Of a stretch of 32,310 bases of DNA, positions 21,383 to 29,672 are shown piece by piece (the first letter of the stretch is position 1; each line of letters begins with the position of its first letter). The position numbers and the translations under genes are program-made. The notes beneath the pieces were generated by a model. The model saw only the letters and a list, made by a program, of their open reading frames with translations, was not told the origin of the DNA and did not search any database. Source of the DNA: Magnetofaba australis IT-1. Lineage in GTDB: Bacteria > Pseudomonadota > Magnetococcia > Magnetococcales > Magnetococcaceae. The DNA is taken from NCBI RefSeq assembly GCF_002109495.1, contig NZ_LVJN01000013.1, forward strand, positions 1 to 32,310, given 5' to 3'.

Positions 21383-23686
21383 TCAAGCCGCCTTGTAAAC
21401 CATACCAGGCTGTGTCCGCGTCGGTTTCACGTCGGCCACAATCTGCCCGCCCTCCAACAGCGCCTGGACAATCTCTCTGCGTTCGCGCTCGTTCAAAAAC
21501 TGCGTTTTGCGGGTCAGCCTGTTCCTGGGAATGCCCTGCCGTCCAGCGGCGCGAATGATCGTGAGCACCCGTTTGTGATTCTGTTCGGTCTGGTTGTCCG
21601 CCAGGTGCTGCTCCACATCTTCGATCAGCCTGTTCACCGCATACCCCACCAGAGCACTGGCCCAAACGGCGTCCTCCTGGCGAATGAGCGGCGCATGCGG
21701 GTTTGCCGACACCCCTCTCACCAGCGCGATTTTGGATGCATTCTCCCACACCCGCGCGAGAATCGAGGACCATTGCGTCGACCGGCATGTTTTAAGTTTA
21801 CTCATGACTTGACAGCTGAGTTCATCAAATACCGTCCTGGCTCCCTGCTCCATCGGCACAATCATGGGCTCGACAGAGGTCTCCGGCGTCGCCGTCACGC
21901 CTGACAGGTTTCCGCCGCCAGAACTGCCGCCATTGGCGATTGCCGTCACCGCCTGAAGCAGATGGTCGGGAATCGGACGTATGACGTTGGCGCCGACAGG
22001 ATCAGGATAGTCGTCTCGGGTTTTGAGCATGACAAACCGCGCCAGCGAGCCATCCGCCACATTCGCACTCCGCAACGCCGACCAAAACAGCACCGGTGTT
22101 GTTGTCCCGTAGACGCACAAGCAGGGCTGGTTGATATCCTTGCGCCCGCTCTTGTCTTTGACCGCATATTCAGGCCCCAGGAATGTCGTTGACGCCGAGG
22201 AGTACAACTCGGTCATAAGGTCCAGGATGTCCGTGATATGCCGAGGACTGCGGCGACGGTCGGCGGCGGCCTGGAGGAACATTCCAAACTCGTCCTGCTG
22301 GAACAGAATGGCGGGATGCTCATACACCGCCCGGAGTAAACCGGCTCCGGAGGCGATCCGATTGCCGCCCAGATAGGACTGATGCCCTGTCCGCATGAAC
22401 AACTCGGTGATGACCTCCCGGCTATGATTCTTGCCAGACCCACTATCCGCGATGCCGACGATGTAGAGATTGGATCGGAGGTTCGTTTCCGTGCGATATC
22501 GCCGCCCCATGAGCGCGCCCAGAGCACACAGAGCGTTGCCGACAGCCAGAATTGGCTGCGGCCTGGTTGCCGTGGAGATCATGTGTTCCACCAACGCGCC
22601 CAGCACCCCATCCACATCCAGCGGATCCCACTCCGGCCCGTCGATGAAGGGCAGTTTCTCCTCACTCGGAGGGACGTCGGCAACGGCGTTCTCTTGGACC
22701 CTGCTCAGCAGCCCCTGCGCAGGGTGTGGGCCCTGTGGCGTCACATTGACCGGATTAAGCGTGATCGACGCCTCTGGCTGCCAGCCACGTTGTTGCGCCA
22801 GATGGTAGAGCGTCCCCGCGCCGATGATGGTCGGTTTAAAACTCGACCACGATTGTGTTGTGGTGGCGGGATTGTTTTTGCCCGCGCATGCTGACCACTC
22901 GGCGAAGAGAGCCGCCCCCGCCTCGCCCAGTGCGCCCTTGATGGCCATGCCGATGCGCACCCAGTCATCATAGGGCAGATCCGCATTCACGATGTAGCGC
23001 AGCGCGTCTGAAACCGCCTCAAACGTGCCCTGCTGACCGCTGTGCGACACACCATGCGAATCCATCAAAATCGGCGTTGACGAATCTCTATGTTTCTCCA
23101 GTCGATTTGGCCGCATCTCTTGGGGCAAAATGTTTAGCGCCTCCTCTACAAAATCGTGCGTTTGCTGTTGGCTGATTGTTGGCAAGTCATCTACACGCTG
23201 ATCCACCAACGATGCGTTTGGCCAATGGTACGGCTGGCCCGTATCCGGATGAATAGCGTAGGCAACGAACTGCTGCCCCAGGCAGAGCACCTCCAGCGGA
23301 TGCTGTTTGATGCCAGAAAATGGCTCCGCTGTGCGGTAGACCAGCAACCGTTTGGGCGCATGACCGATACGCACGGCTGGGGTGTCTCCGAGTCGCTCTC
23401 TGGCCAGATCCTCCACTTGCTGGGCGATGATCGCGTCGCTCACATCGATGTCGATGGCGGCCACATTACCGCACGCCACGCCGATGCCCGCGTCGGGCCA
23501 CTGCCGCCAGATGGACAGCTCATTGAGCGTCGTGGCGCGCTCAGCGTGTTTGTTCCACCCCTTGTAGGGACGCCATGCGCCCCGCTGATACGCGCCCGGA
23601 TATTTCTTCCCCGGCGCAATAGGCAGAATCGAAAAACCTCCGGCGATCAATCTCTCGCCATATTTGTCCATGAAATTATGCACCAT
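21383..23686 (-). CDS. Primase-polymerase / DUF3987 helicase replication protein
   Basis: A 767-aa multidomain replication protein. Residues 10-165: bifunctional primase-polymerase domain with AAIDIDV (Asp79, Asp81) and RIGHAPKRLLVYRT. Residues 222-300: PriCT-like segment (DALRYIVNADLPYDDWVRIG). Residues 345-700: DUF3987-type ATPase with Walker A GIADSGSGKNHS (411-422) and ILFQQDEFGMFL as Walker B. The C-terminus looks like a winged helix (AGRQGIPRNRLTRKTQFLNE). It would synthesise primers and open DNA at the phage origin. ATG 23686 has AAGGAG four bases upstream; an earlier in-frame ATG at 23701 has none. Confidence 0.88.
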   Translation of the reverse strand: MVHNFMDKYGERLIAGGFSILPIAPGKKYPGAYQRGAWRPYKGWNKHAERATTLNELSIWRQWPDAGIGVACGNVAAIDIDVSDAIIAQQVEDLARERLGDTPAVRIGHAPKRLLVYRTAEPFSGIKQHPLEVLCLGQQFVAYAIHPDTGQPYHWPNASLVDQRVDDLPTISQQQTHDFVEEALNILPQEMRPNRLEKHRDSSTPILMDSHGVSHSGQQGTFEAVSDALRYIVNADLPYDDWVRIGMAIKGALGEAGAALFAEWSACAGKNNPATTTQSWSSFKPTIIGAGTLYHLAQQRGWQPEASITLNPVNVTPQGPHPAQGLLSRVQENAVADVPPSEEKLPFIDGPEWDPLDVDGVLGALVEHMISTATRPQPILAVGNALCALGALMGRRYRTETNLRSNLYIVGIADSGSGKNHSREVITELFMRTGHQSYLGGNRIASGAGLLRAVYEHPAILFQQDEFGMFLQAAADRRRSPRHITDILDLMTELYSSASTTFLGPEYAVKDKSGRKDINQPCLCVYGTTTPVLFWSALRSANVADGSLARFVMLKTRDDYPDPVGANVIRPIPDHLLQAVTAIANGGSSGGGNLSGVTATPETSVEPMIVPMEQGARTVFDELSCQVMSKLKTCRSTQWSSILARVWENASKIALVRGVSANPHAPLIRQEDAVWASALVGYAVNRLIEDVEQHLADNQTEQNHKRVLTIIRAAGRQGIPRNRLTRKTQFLNERERREIVQALLEGGQIVADVKPTRTQPGMVYKAA

Positions 23687-23697
23687 TTTTCTCCTTC

Positions 23698-23904
23698 TCA
23701 AAACGGCGTATCATTGAGTTTCGCCGATTCATCCTGGCGCGCGCGTTCGTCGAGATAGCCGGTCACCGCCACCTCGACCAGAGTCAGAAACTCAACCAGC
23801 GTAAACGCGCGCAGGTCGCTCTTGCCGATGCTCTCCACATACTCGCCAACCATCTGACCGGCGTAGCGGAATGCGACCTCATCACGCGGCGTTGGATCGA
23901 TCAT
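23698..23904 (-). CDS. Small DUF6511-like phage protein
   Basis: A 68-aa acidic helical protein: MIDPTPRDEVAFRYAGQMVG, EYVESIGKSDLRAFTLVEFL, TLVEVAVTGYLDERARQ. ATG 23904 has AAGGAGG seven bases upstream and overlaps the helicase end; the stop is 11 bases before the primase start. It looks like the short conserved phage proteins I know as DUF6511, usually found between helicase and primase genes. Function unknown; an accessory replication role is plausible. Confidence 0.65.
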   Translation of the reverse strand: MIDPTPRDEVAFRYAGQMVGEYVESIGKSDLRAFTLVEFLTLVEVAVTGYLDERARQDESAKLNDTPF

Positions 23905-25510
23905 CACGCGCCTCCTTTTGCTCTGGTTGGTCGAAACGGGCGCCGACCACCTCCACGAACTTGTCTTTGCGCCGCAGTTGAATGCGCGTGGGCAGGCGCA
24001 GGCTGTTGACCATTTCGAGCGCCTCATCCACCGTATGCGGCATGGGCGTTCCCGCTGGCGCGCGCTGCGACCACCACCGCGCTGCCTGCCGCTTGGGAAA
24101 GCCGCTGTGCTCAAAGCAGACCCATTCGCGATGCCAGTTGAAGCCGCACAGATACTCCACCCGCAGGGAGGGCGGCTTGCCCTCCTTCTGGTGCTTGCCA
24201 TAGGTCACATCGTAGACCCGCGTCCACTCCGTCTGCGGTTTGGTCGTTGAGAGAATCTCCCGCGTGGTTGCGGTGGCGTCGATTTTGATTTCCGACGGCG
24301 GAAACTGGTAATCGCACTCGATGCAGTGGCGAACCGCCGCATGGTTGATGGTCTGGCACTGGGGGCACACCTTGACCGGCGCATCGCCTCCGCCCGCATC
24401 CTGCTTGCCCTTGGGCTTGACCAGGTCAATGGGGCCGTGCCGCGCCACATTGCCGGCAAAATCCAGCACCAGGCAGTTCTCCTTGCCGGGAAACAGCCGC
24501 GTGCCGCGCCCGGCGATCTGCACATACAGGCCGGTGGATTTGGTCGGTCGCAACATCGCAATGAGATCCACTGAGGGCGCGTTGAAACCGGTGGTGAGCA
24601 CGTTCATGGCCGCCAGCGCGCGAATCTCGCGCTGTTTGAAGCGGGCGATGATGTCATCACGGGTCTCTTTAGGCGTGTCGCCAAAGATGCACTCACAGGA
24701 TATCTCCCTACCCTGCAACGCATCGCGCACATGCTCGGCGTGGGCGACGCCAGAGCAGAACAACAGCCACGACTGCCGATCCTGGCCATGGGCGATCACC
24801 TCCCCAATCGCCGCCTGGGTGATGGGATCCTGGTCCACTGCCGCTTCCAGCTGGGAAGCGATATACTCGCCGCCGCGCGTACCGACGCCGGTGACATCCA
24901 GTTGGGTTTCGGTCTGTTTGCTAATGAGGGGGCAGAGAAAGCCATCATCGATCAGCTCTCGCACTGAAACCTCATAGGCGATATCGTCGAACAGGGCCTC
25001 CTTGCCCTTGTGCAACTGGCCGGAGTCCAAGCGATACGGCGTAGCGGTAAAACCGATAATCTTCAGCTGCGGGTTGATTGCGGTCAGATCATCGAGAAAC
25101 CGCCGGTACATGGTGTTGGCCTTGCGCGGGATCAGATGCGCCTCGTCCACCAGCACCAGGTCGCACTGCTGGATGTCGTAGGCGCGCTTATGGACGGATT
25201 GGATGCCGCAGAACAGCACCTGCGACTCGGTATCCCGCGCTTTGAGCCCGGCGCTGTGAATGCCTGCGGGAGCCTCAGGCCAGACGCCGAGCAATTCGGC
25301 GTGATTCTGGCTGATCAACTCACGCACATGGGTGACCACCAAAATGCGGGTGGAGGGGTAGTAGCCGAGCGCCTCCTGAATGAACTTGGCCATCACCAGA
25401 GATTTGCCTCCGGCGGTGGGGATCACCACCAGGGGGTGACCCGACTTCTCCTCGAAATAGGCGTAGATGGCGTCGATCGCCTCACGCTGGTAGGGTCTGA
25501 GGGTCAGCAT
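23882..25510 (-). CDS. SF2 DEAD/DEAH-box helicase
   Basis: A 542-aa superfamily 2 helicase of the kind found in phage replication blocks, related to the ATPase part of type III restriction and UvrB-like enzymes. Motifs: LRPYQREAIDAIYAYF (Q-like), VIPTAGGKSLVM (Walker A), LVLVDEAHLIP (DEAH), FTATPYR (motif III), AMNVLTTGFNAPSVDLIAML (V) and QIAGRGTRLFPGKENCL (VI). Near residues 395-420 it has CPQCQTINHAAVRHCIECDY, a zinc-ribbon. ATG 25510 has AGGAGG eight bases upstream. It may help open DNA in replication or recombination. Confidence 0.92.
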   Translation of the reverse strand: MLTLRPYQREAIDAIYAYFEEKSGHPLVVIPTAGGKSLVMAKFIQEALGYYPSTRILVVTHVRELISQNHAELLGVWPEAPAGIHSAGLKARDTESQVLFCGIQSVHKRAYDIQQCDLVLVDEAHLIPRKANTMYRRFLDDLTAINPQLKIIGFTATPYRLDSGQLHKGKEALFDDIAYEVSVRELIDDGFLCPLISKQTETQLDVTGVGTRGGEYIASQLEAAVDQDPITQAAIGEVIAHGQDRQSWLLFCSGVAHAEHVRDALQGREISCECIFGDTPKETRDDIIARFKQREIRALAAMNVLTTGFNAPSVDLIAMLRPTKSTGLYVQIAGRGTRLFPGKENCLVLDFAGNVARHGPIDLVKPKGKQDAGGGDAPVKVCPQCQTINHAAVRHCIECDYQFPPSEIKIDATATTREILSTTKPQTEWTRVYDVTYGKHQKEGKPPSLRVEYLCGFNWHREWVCFEHSGFPKRQAARWWSQRAPAGTPMPHTVDEALEMVNSLRLPTRIQLRRKDKFVEVVGARFDQPEQKEARDDRSNAA

Positions 25511-25785
25511 GATGCGCCTCCTGTCATGGATTGGAGGCATTCACGCAAAACTTCTACGGGGTAACTGTTGACCGCTCCCCAGCGCTCATCGGGAACCCGA
25601 CCCATCCGAATTTCCAGATCTTTACAGAGTTTTGTTGCCTTGAGACCCAGCGCCTGTGCAAAAGAGAGCGGCGCATCAATTCCCTCTCGACGGCAGAAAG
25701 CCAACGCGGTCATGTATCCCGTATCGCCATCCAGATCAGCTTGGCGTTGCGCTATCTCTGCGATCTGGCGCTGCTGCTCTGTTTC
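25504..25785 (-). pseudogene. ORF6N antirepressor-like protein, 3' part cut off by IS3
   Basis: The last 93 residues of the gene whose front lies at 27189-27645. In frame from the IS edge it reads ETEQQRQIAEIAQRQADLDG, then DTGYMTALAFCRREGIDAPL, ALGLKATKLCKDLEIRMGRV, and PDERWGAVNSYPVEVLREC. This is the C-terminal domain common in ORF6N/Rha-like phage regulators (a Y...L.Y....G...S.. helix followed by ...R.G.V..YP..VL...). The frame is closed upstream by a TGA inside the element. ATG 25713 without a good site could start a 69-aa fragment. The stop overlaps the helicase start region by a few bases. Confidence 0.75.
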
Positions 25786-25847
25786 GGTTCAGTTGGAAAA
25801 TGACAAACAAGCCGTTTATAATGTGTAGATAATAAGCGGAGGTTTGT

Positions 25848-26150
25848 ATGGAACGGAAGAAGCGGAGATTTACGGCTGAGCAGAAGGTAGGCTATGTGCG
25901 CCGTCACCTGGTCGAGAAGGTGGTTCTCTCGGATCTGTGTGACGAGGCGGGCATTCAGCCCAGCCAGTACTATCGCTGGCAAAAGGCTTTGTTTGAGAAT
26001 GGCGAAGCGGCTTTGGCTGACAAACGCGGCCAAAAGGCTCGTGATCGACAGATTGCCGAACTAGAAGCGAAGTTGGCAACCAAAAATGAGGTTATGTCCG
26101 AGCTTCTTGAGGCGCATGTTGCGCTAAAAAAAAGTCTTGGGGTGAGCTGA
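25848..26150 (+). CDS. IS3-family OrfA (helix-turn-helix protein)
   Basis: A 100-aa protein: MERKKRRFTAEQKVGYVRRH, LVEKVVLSDLCDEAGIQPSQ, YYRWQKALFENGEAAL, followed by a leucine-zipper-like helix (IAELEAKLATKNEVMSELLE). It binds the element ends. ATG 25848 has GGAGG five bases upstream. Near the end is a run of eight A (26126-26133), in frame as CTA AAA AAA AGT. A -1 slip there enters the OrfB frame and would make the OrfAB transposase, the known IS3 mechanism. Confidence 0.88.
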   Translation: MERKKRRFTAEQKVGYVRRHLVEKVVLSDLCDEAGIQPSQYYRWQKALFENGEAALADKRGQKARDRQIAELEAKLATKNEVMSELLEAHVALKKSLGVS

Positions 26151-27146
26151 ACGGCTGCTGGGTGGAGCCGGACATACGGGATTCGGTGGTGGATTTCGTG
26201 GCGTTTTGGTCAGACAAGAGCGAAATCGACACGAGCCGGATTATCAACTGGATAGGCGTGCAAAGGGGCAAGTTCTATTCATGGCGCAAGCGCTATGGAA
26301 TGGTTAACGACCACTATGGCCGTATTCCCCGAGATTTTTGGCTGGACGATTGGGAAAGGGAAGCGATTGTCGCCTTTTTCCATGAACATCCGTCAGAGGG
26401 CTATCGGCGCCTGACCTACATGATGCTGGATGCAGGCGTGGTGGGCGGTCAGCCCCTCTTCAGTGCTGCGTGTGCTCAGAACTGCCGGGCTGATGCGTCG
26501 TTGGAGCCCACCGCCCTCGCAGAAGGGCACAGGGTTCAAACAGCCTTCGGAGCCGCATAAACACTGGCATGTGGACATCTCCTATCTGAATATCCAGGGG
26601 ACGTTCTACTATCTGTGCAGTGTCCTGGATGGATGTAGCAGGTTTATCCTCCACTGGGAGATTCGTGAGTCGATGAAGGAAGATGAGGTTGAAGTGGTCC
26701 TGCTCCGAGCTCAGGAGGCCTATCCGGAAGCTAAGCCGCGGCTGATCTCAGACAATGGGCCGCAGTTCGTTGCCAACGATTTTAAGGCGTTCATCCGGGA
26801 ATCCGGCATGACGCATGTGAGGACTTCGCCTTACTATCCGCAGAGCAACGGAAAACTGGAGCGTTTTCACGGTAGTTTGAAGCGTGAGTGCATTCGGCCT
26901 CAGACGCCATTATCGCTGGAAGATGCCCAACGGGTTGTGGGAAAGTACGTCGAGCATTACAACACCCGGCGGCTCCATAGCGCCATCGACTACGTCACCC
27001 CACAGGATCGCCTGGAAGGGCGGCATGTGCAGATCCTGGCCGAACGAGATGAAAAGCTTGAGGCGGCCAGAGAACGGCGTCGGACGACGCACCAAAAGCA
27101 GTCTTTTCAGCCATCCCAAAAAATGGCTGAAAAGGCGAACAGCTAA
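26124..27146 (+). pseudogene. IS3-family OrfB transposase, split by a one-base frameshift
   Basis: The OrfB frame continues from the A8 run as KSWGELNGCWVEPDIRDSVV and contains WEREAIVAFFHEHPSEGYRR. At about 26440-26447 the frame changes: GTG GTG GGC GGT CAG has one G too many compared with the expected GTG GTG GCG GTC AGC, after which SPSSVLRVLRTAGLMRR continues in another frame. The integrase core follows: WHVDISYLNI (Asp), RLISDNGPQFV (Asp), SPYYPQSNGKLERFHGSLKR (Glu), and the C-terminal YVEHYNTRRLHSAIDYVTP. The parts are complete but lie in two frames, so this copy is probably inactive unless the extra G is a sequencing error. Confidence 0.8.
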
Positions 27147-27188
27147 CTGATATTTTGGTTTAGACGGTTGTCATGTTTCCGCTGAACC

Positions 27189-27645
27189 AGCACAGCTCGC
27201 CATTAACCCTCTCCAAGCAGCGAATCTGCTCATCCTGCTCCCATATGGCTTTCGCCATCAGGTAGGCTTGATGAGCCGTGGAGACCGGGGCGGCATGAAA
27301 ATAGCGATTGACCAACTCGCGCTGAACCCGCCACGCCAGATCATCCGTGAAAGATTTCACCAACATCAGATAGCCAGACTGCGTCAACAGCATCAGTCCG
27401 CGTGTTGGGACATCCAAGCCAAAAGTCCGCAATTCGGACCTTTGTGAAAAATCAACACGATGGAAGTCCTCACCTGGAACAAACTTCTCCTTGTGATCAT
27501 TGAAGCGTTTGCGAGCGGTCCCTTCCGTCCGCTGGTGCGCCTGATCCACCATGGCGAAGGTGACCACGCGACAGCCCTGATATTCGATAACGGGCACAGA
27601 TGTTTCGCCAATCGAAATCATGGGGCCTTGAGGCTGAATACTCAT
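27189..27645 (-). pseudogene. ORF6N antirepressor-like protein, 5' part
   Basis: About 152 residues of an ORF6N-domain protein: VPVIEYQGCRVVTFAMVDQA, then TARKRFNDHKEKFVPGEDFH and QSGYLMLVKSFTDDLAWRVQ. ORF6N proteins are DNA-binding and often act as phage antirepressors. ATG 27645 has AAGGAGG eight bases upstream and lies just after the exonuclease stop. After ERVNGELC the frame enters the IS3 end and stops at 27160, adding about nine foreign residues. The rest of the gene is at 25504-25785. Confidence 0.82.
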
Positions 27646-27647
27646 TG

Positions 27648-28631
27648 CTATGCCTCCTTCTCGTTGAGAGTATCAACCGCAGGCGCACCGCATTGAGAAC
27701 CCTCTGATCCATTGCGCCACAACCCTCCACCTGGGAACTGGTACGTGACCACCCCGGCCACGGGATCAACGTCGGTCTGTTTTCCTGGGACCAGATCGGG
27801 GATGTAGAGATGCTGATTGCAGCCCTGTTTCTGCGCGGGCGCTGACAGAACAATCTGGTGTTGCGCGCAACTCCAGCGTCCATCAGCCTCCGCCGTCGAG
27901 TGCAGACAGGTGCGACAGTTGATCTCGGCAAACGCGCCCTCGTGACAAATGGCGTGGTGGTCGCACAGTTTGCACTGCCACCAGGAGGGGTCCTCATGCA
28001 GGCGCACCGGCGGATGCGGCGAGAAGATGATCCGTCCGGCCTTCTCCAGCAGCCGTTGCGCAAGGTCATGGTCAACGCACACGCGCTCGGCGTAGAGCTC
28101 CTCGCTGTCCTTGCACACCGACAGGTAGAGCGCGCGCTCCATCTCAAACAGATGCATGTAGATCTGCATCTGCGCATAGTGCTGGGGCTTGGCCTCCTCG
28201 ACGCCTTTGTCCACCAGCGCCTTGAAGGATTTGGCGTTGTGGGTTTTGAACTCGCACACATGCCAGGTCTTGGGCGCTTCGGGCACGCCCATGGCCACCG
28301 CATCGAGGCTGCCGCCGAAGTGGCCGCCATGGGCCTTGACCTGCCACTGGCGACCGCTCTGAGGATTGAGGTCCATCACCGTCACGCCGATGCGGCGCAG
28401 GTCGGCCACCAGACGCGGCTCCTCCAGATGACCGGTCTGAAACAGGCGCAGAATCCGGCCAGCGAACTGACTGCGCGTGACCCAGTGGAAGTCGTACCAG
28501 AGCGCGCGTTCGCACTCTTTGCCAATGAGCGAGGCCCCAAGGTGGGGACGAAACCCATCATCGGCGGCGGATTCATAGGCGTGGTATATGGCGGTGACGG
28601 TGCGACTTTCGGGTTTTGGCAGGAGCGCCAT
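27648..28631 (-). CDS. PD-(D/E)XK exonuclease (RecB/Cas4-like)
   Basis: A 327-aa nuclease. Core motifs: GASLIGKECERALWYDFHWV, GHLEEPRLVADLRRIG, GGSLDAVAMGV (Asp), and WHVCEFKTHN (E-x-K), followed by QHYAQMQIYMHLFE. A cysteine-rich C-terminal part (CKLCDHHAICHEG, INCRTC) together with the early Cys suggests a Cas4/AddB-type iron-sulfur cluster, not proven. ATG 28631 overlaps the previous stop (TGATG) and has GGAGG upstream. With Sak4 and DUF669 it forms a phage recombination set: the exonuclease makes 3' tails for annealing. Confidence 0.85.
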   Translation of the reverse strand: MALLPKPESRTVTAIYHAYESAADDGFRPHLGASLIGKECERALWYDFHWVTRSQFAGRILRLFQTGHLEEPRLVADLRRIGVTVMDLNPQSGRQWQVKAHGGHFGGSLDAVAMGVPEAPKTWHVCEFKTHNAKSFKALVDKGVEEAKPQHYAQMQIYMHLFEMERALYLSVCKDSEELYAERVCVDHDLAQRLLEKAGRIIFSPHPPVRLHEDPSWWQCKLCDHHAICHEGAFAEINCRTCLHSTAEADGRWSCAQHQIVLSAPAQKQGCNQHLYIPDLVPGKQTDVDPVAGVVTYQFPGGGLWRNGSEGSQCGAPAVDTLNEKEA

Positions 28632-29017
28632 CACGCCCCCCCTTCCAGACGCAGGTGCGCCTCGTCGAGCACTTCGCGCCACGCCTGCTCGTCGTAATCG
28701 GCGCGCACCGTGGCGATGATGGCGTCTTTGAGACGGGCGTTACGCTCTGACTTGCCGCCCGGCAGTTGCTGCATGTGCGCCTTGATCCGCGCCAGCTTCT
28801 CTTTTTTAAACCGCAAAGCGGTGCGCGCGCGGTGAAACCACTCGGGATCGAGTTGCTCGCCTCGGGCCTGACGTTTGAGGTCCGACGCCGCTATCTGGTC
28901 GCGAATGGCGTCGATCTCCGACTGCAAGGTGATGATCATCTCCCGGCATTGAATCCGGGTTTCGGGCATGGGGGGATTGTTCCCCCGCTCCTGATGGTTC
29001 AGGATGGTGGTGTCCAT
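28631..29017 (-). CDS. Uncharacterised coiled-coil phage protein (128 aa)
   Basis: Begins MDTTILNHQERGNNPPMPET. Residues 25-85 are predicted by eye to be a coiled coil (CREMIITLQSEIDAIRDQIA and ARTALRFKKEKLARIKAHMQ); the end (AIIATVRADYDEQAWREVLD) is a separate helix. ATG 29017 has GAGGAGG six bases upstream. It lies between DUF669 and the exonuclease, with tight spacing to the latter, so it belongs to the recombination operon. I do not recognise a named family. Confidence 0.7.
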   Translation of the reverse strand: MDTTILNHQERGNNPPMPETRIQCREMIITLQSEIDAIRDQIAASDLKRQARGEQLDPEWFHRARTALRFKKEKLARIKAHMQQLPGGKSERNARLKDAIIATVRADYDEQAWREVLDEAHLRLEGGA

Positions 29018-29097
29018 GGATGCCTCCTCAAAGACTCTGTGGATAGGGCGGGCCGCTACCATTGCCTGGCAGCGGGGTAACGGCTCCGCCCGACTTT

Positions 29098-29661
29098 TTA
29101 CTGCCGGATGCTATTCCAGGGCCCAGCCCCGCTGGCAGTTGGCGCTGGGGGCTGATACCCCTGCTGTGGCGCCGGAGATTGCTGTTGCGGCGCCGGGGAC
29201 TGCTGTTGCGGCGCCGTGGGTTGTTGATACGTCTGCTGCGGCGGTGGAGGTGGCGGTGGCGGGGCAGCCATTGGTCTGCTGACGGCTTTGTAGCCCTTGA
29301 TCTTGTTGTAGCCGCTCTTGTCCACCGCCACTTTGATCAGCATGGGCTTGAAATGCAGTTCCTCGGAGTCCTGCACCTGCATACGCCCCAATGCATGGCA
29401 GATGGCCGACAGCGCGCGTTGCGAGATCTCCACCGCCTGCTGGTTGGGGTTGACCAGATTGAGTTGCTCATACACCTTGCGCCCCGCGTGCACACCGTCG
29501 AGCACATCCATCTCCAGCCACAGGTATTGACCCGTCCCCGCCTTGGTCACGCGCATTTCGCTGTTGATGATTTGCACCCGGTACTCCCCGGGCGGCAGCG
29601 CCTCCTGCGGTTTGCTGGGCTCCACCTGCGAGGCGTCAAAGGTTCCGCCAAGATTGGCCAT
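29098..29661 (-). CDS. DUF669 protein, probable ssDNA-binding
   Basis: A 187-aa protein of the DUF669 family, which accompanies Sak4 recombinases in phages and has an SSB-like core. Core: FDASQVEPSKPQEALPPGEY, RVQIINSEMRVTKAGTGQYL, and the YEQLNLVNPNQQAVEISQRA segment. Residues 130-175 are a Pro/Gln-rich disordered tail with an eight-proline run and repeated APQQQSP. The tail ends in GPWNSIRQ rather than an acidic tip. ATG 29661 lies 11 bases after the Sak4 stop, so the two are coupled. Confidence 0.85.
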   Translation of the reverse strand: MANLGGTFDASQVEPSKPQEALPPGEYRVQIINSEMRVTKAGTGQYLWLEMDVLDGVHAGRKVYEQLNLVNPNQQAVEISQRALSAICHALGRMQVQDSEELHFKPMLIKVAVDKSGYNKIKGYKAVSRPMAAPPPPPPPPQQTYQQPTAPQQQSPAPQQQSPAPQQGYQPPAPTASGAGPWNSIRQ

Positions 29662-29672
29662 GTTCTATTCTC

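Larger units (their letters stand above)
25786..27188 (+). mobile_element. IS3-family insertion sequence (about 1.4 kb) inside the ORF6N gene
   Basis: Two overlapping reading frames of the IS3 OrfA/OrfB type lie between imperfect inverted ends: GGTTCAG-TTGGAAAATGACAA at the left and, read inward from the right, GGTTCAG-CGGAAACATGACAA. I see no target duplication beside the ends, so the exact border may differ by a few bases or a small deletion followed insertion. A TTGGAA-18-TATAAT promoter lies in the left end. It splits an ORF6N gene into front and back parts. Confidence 0.85.

Noticed and set aside
25504-25713. A 69-aa independent gene
   Set aside because: The same frame is coding upstream to the IS3 edge (ADLDGDTGYMTALAF is continuous), so this is the end of the split ORF6N gene.
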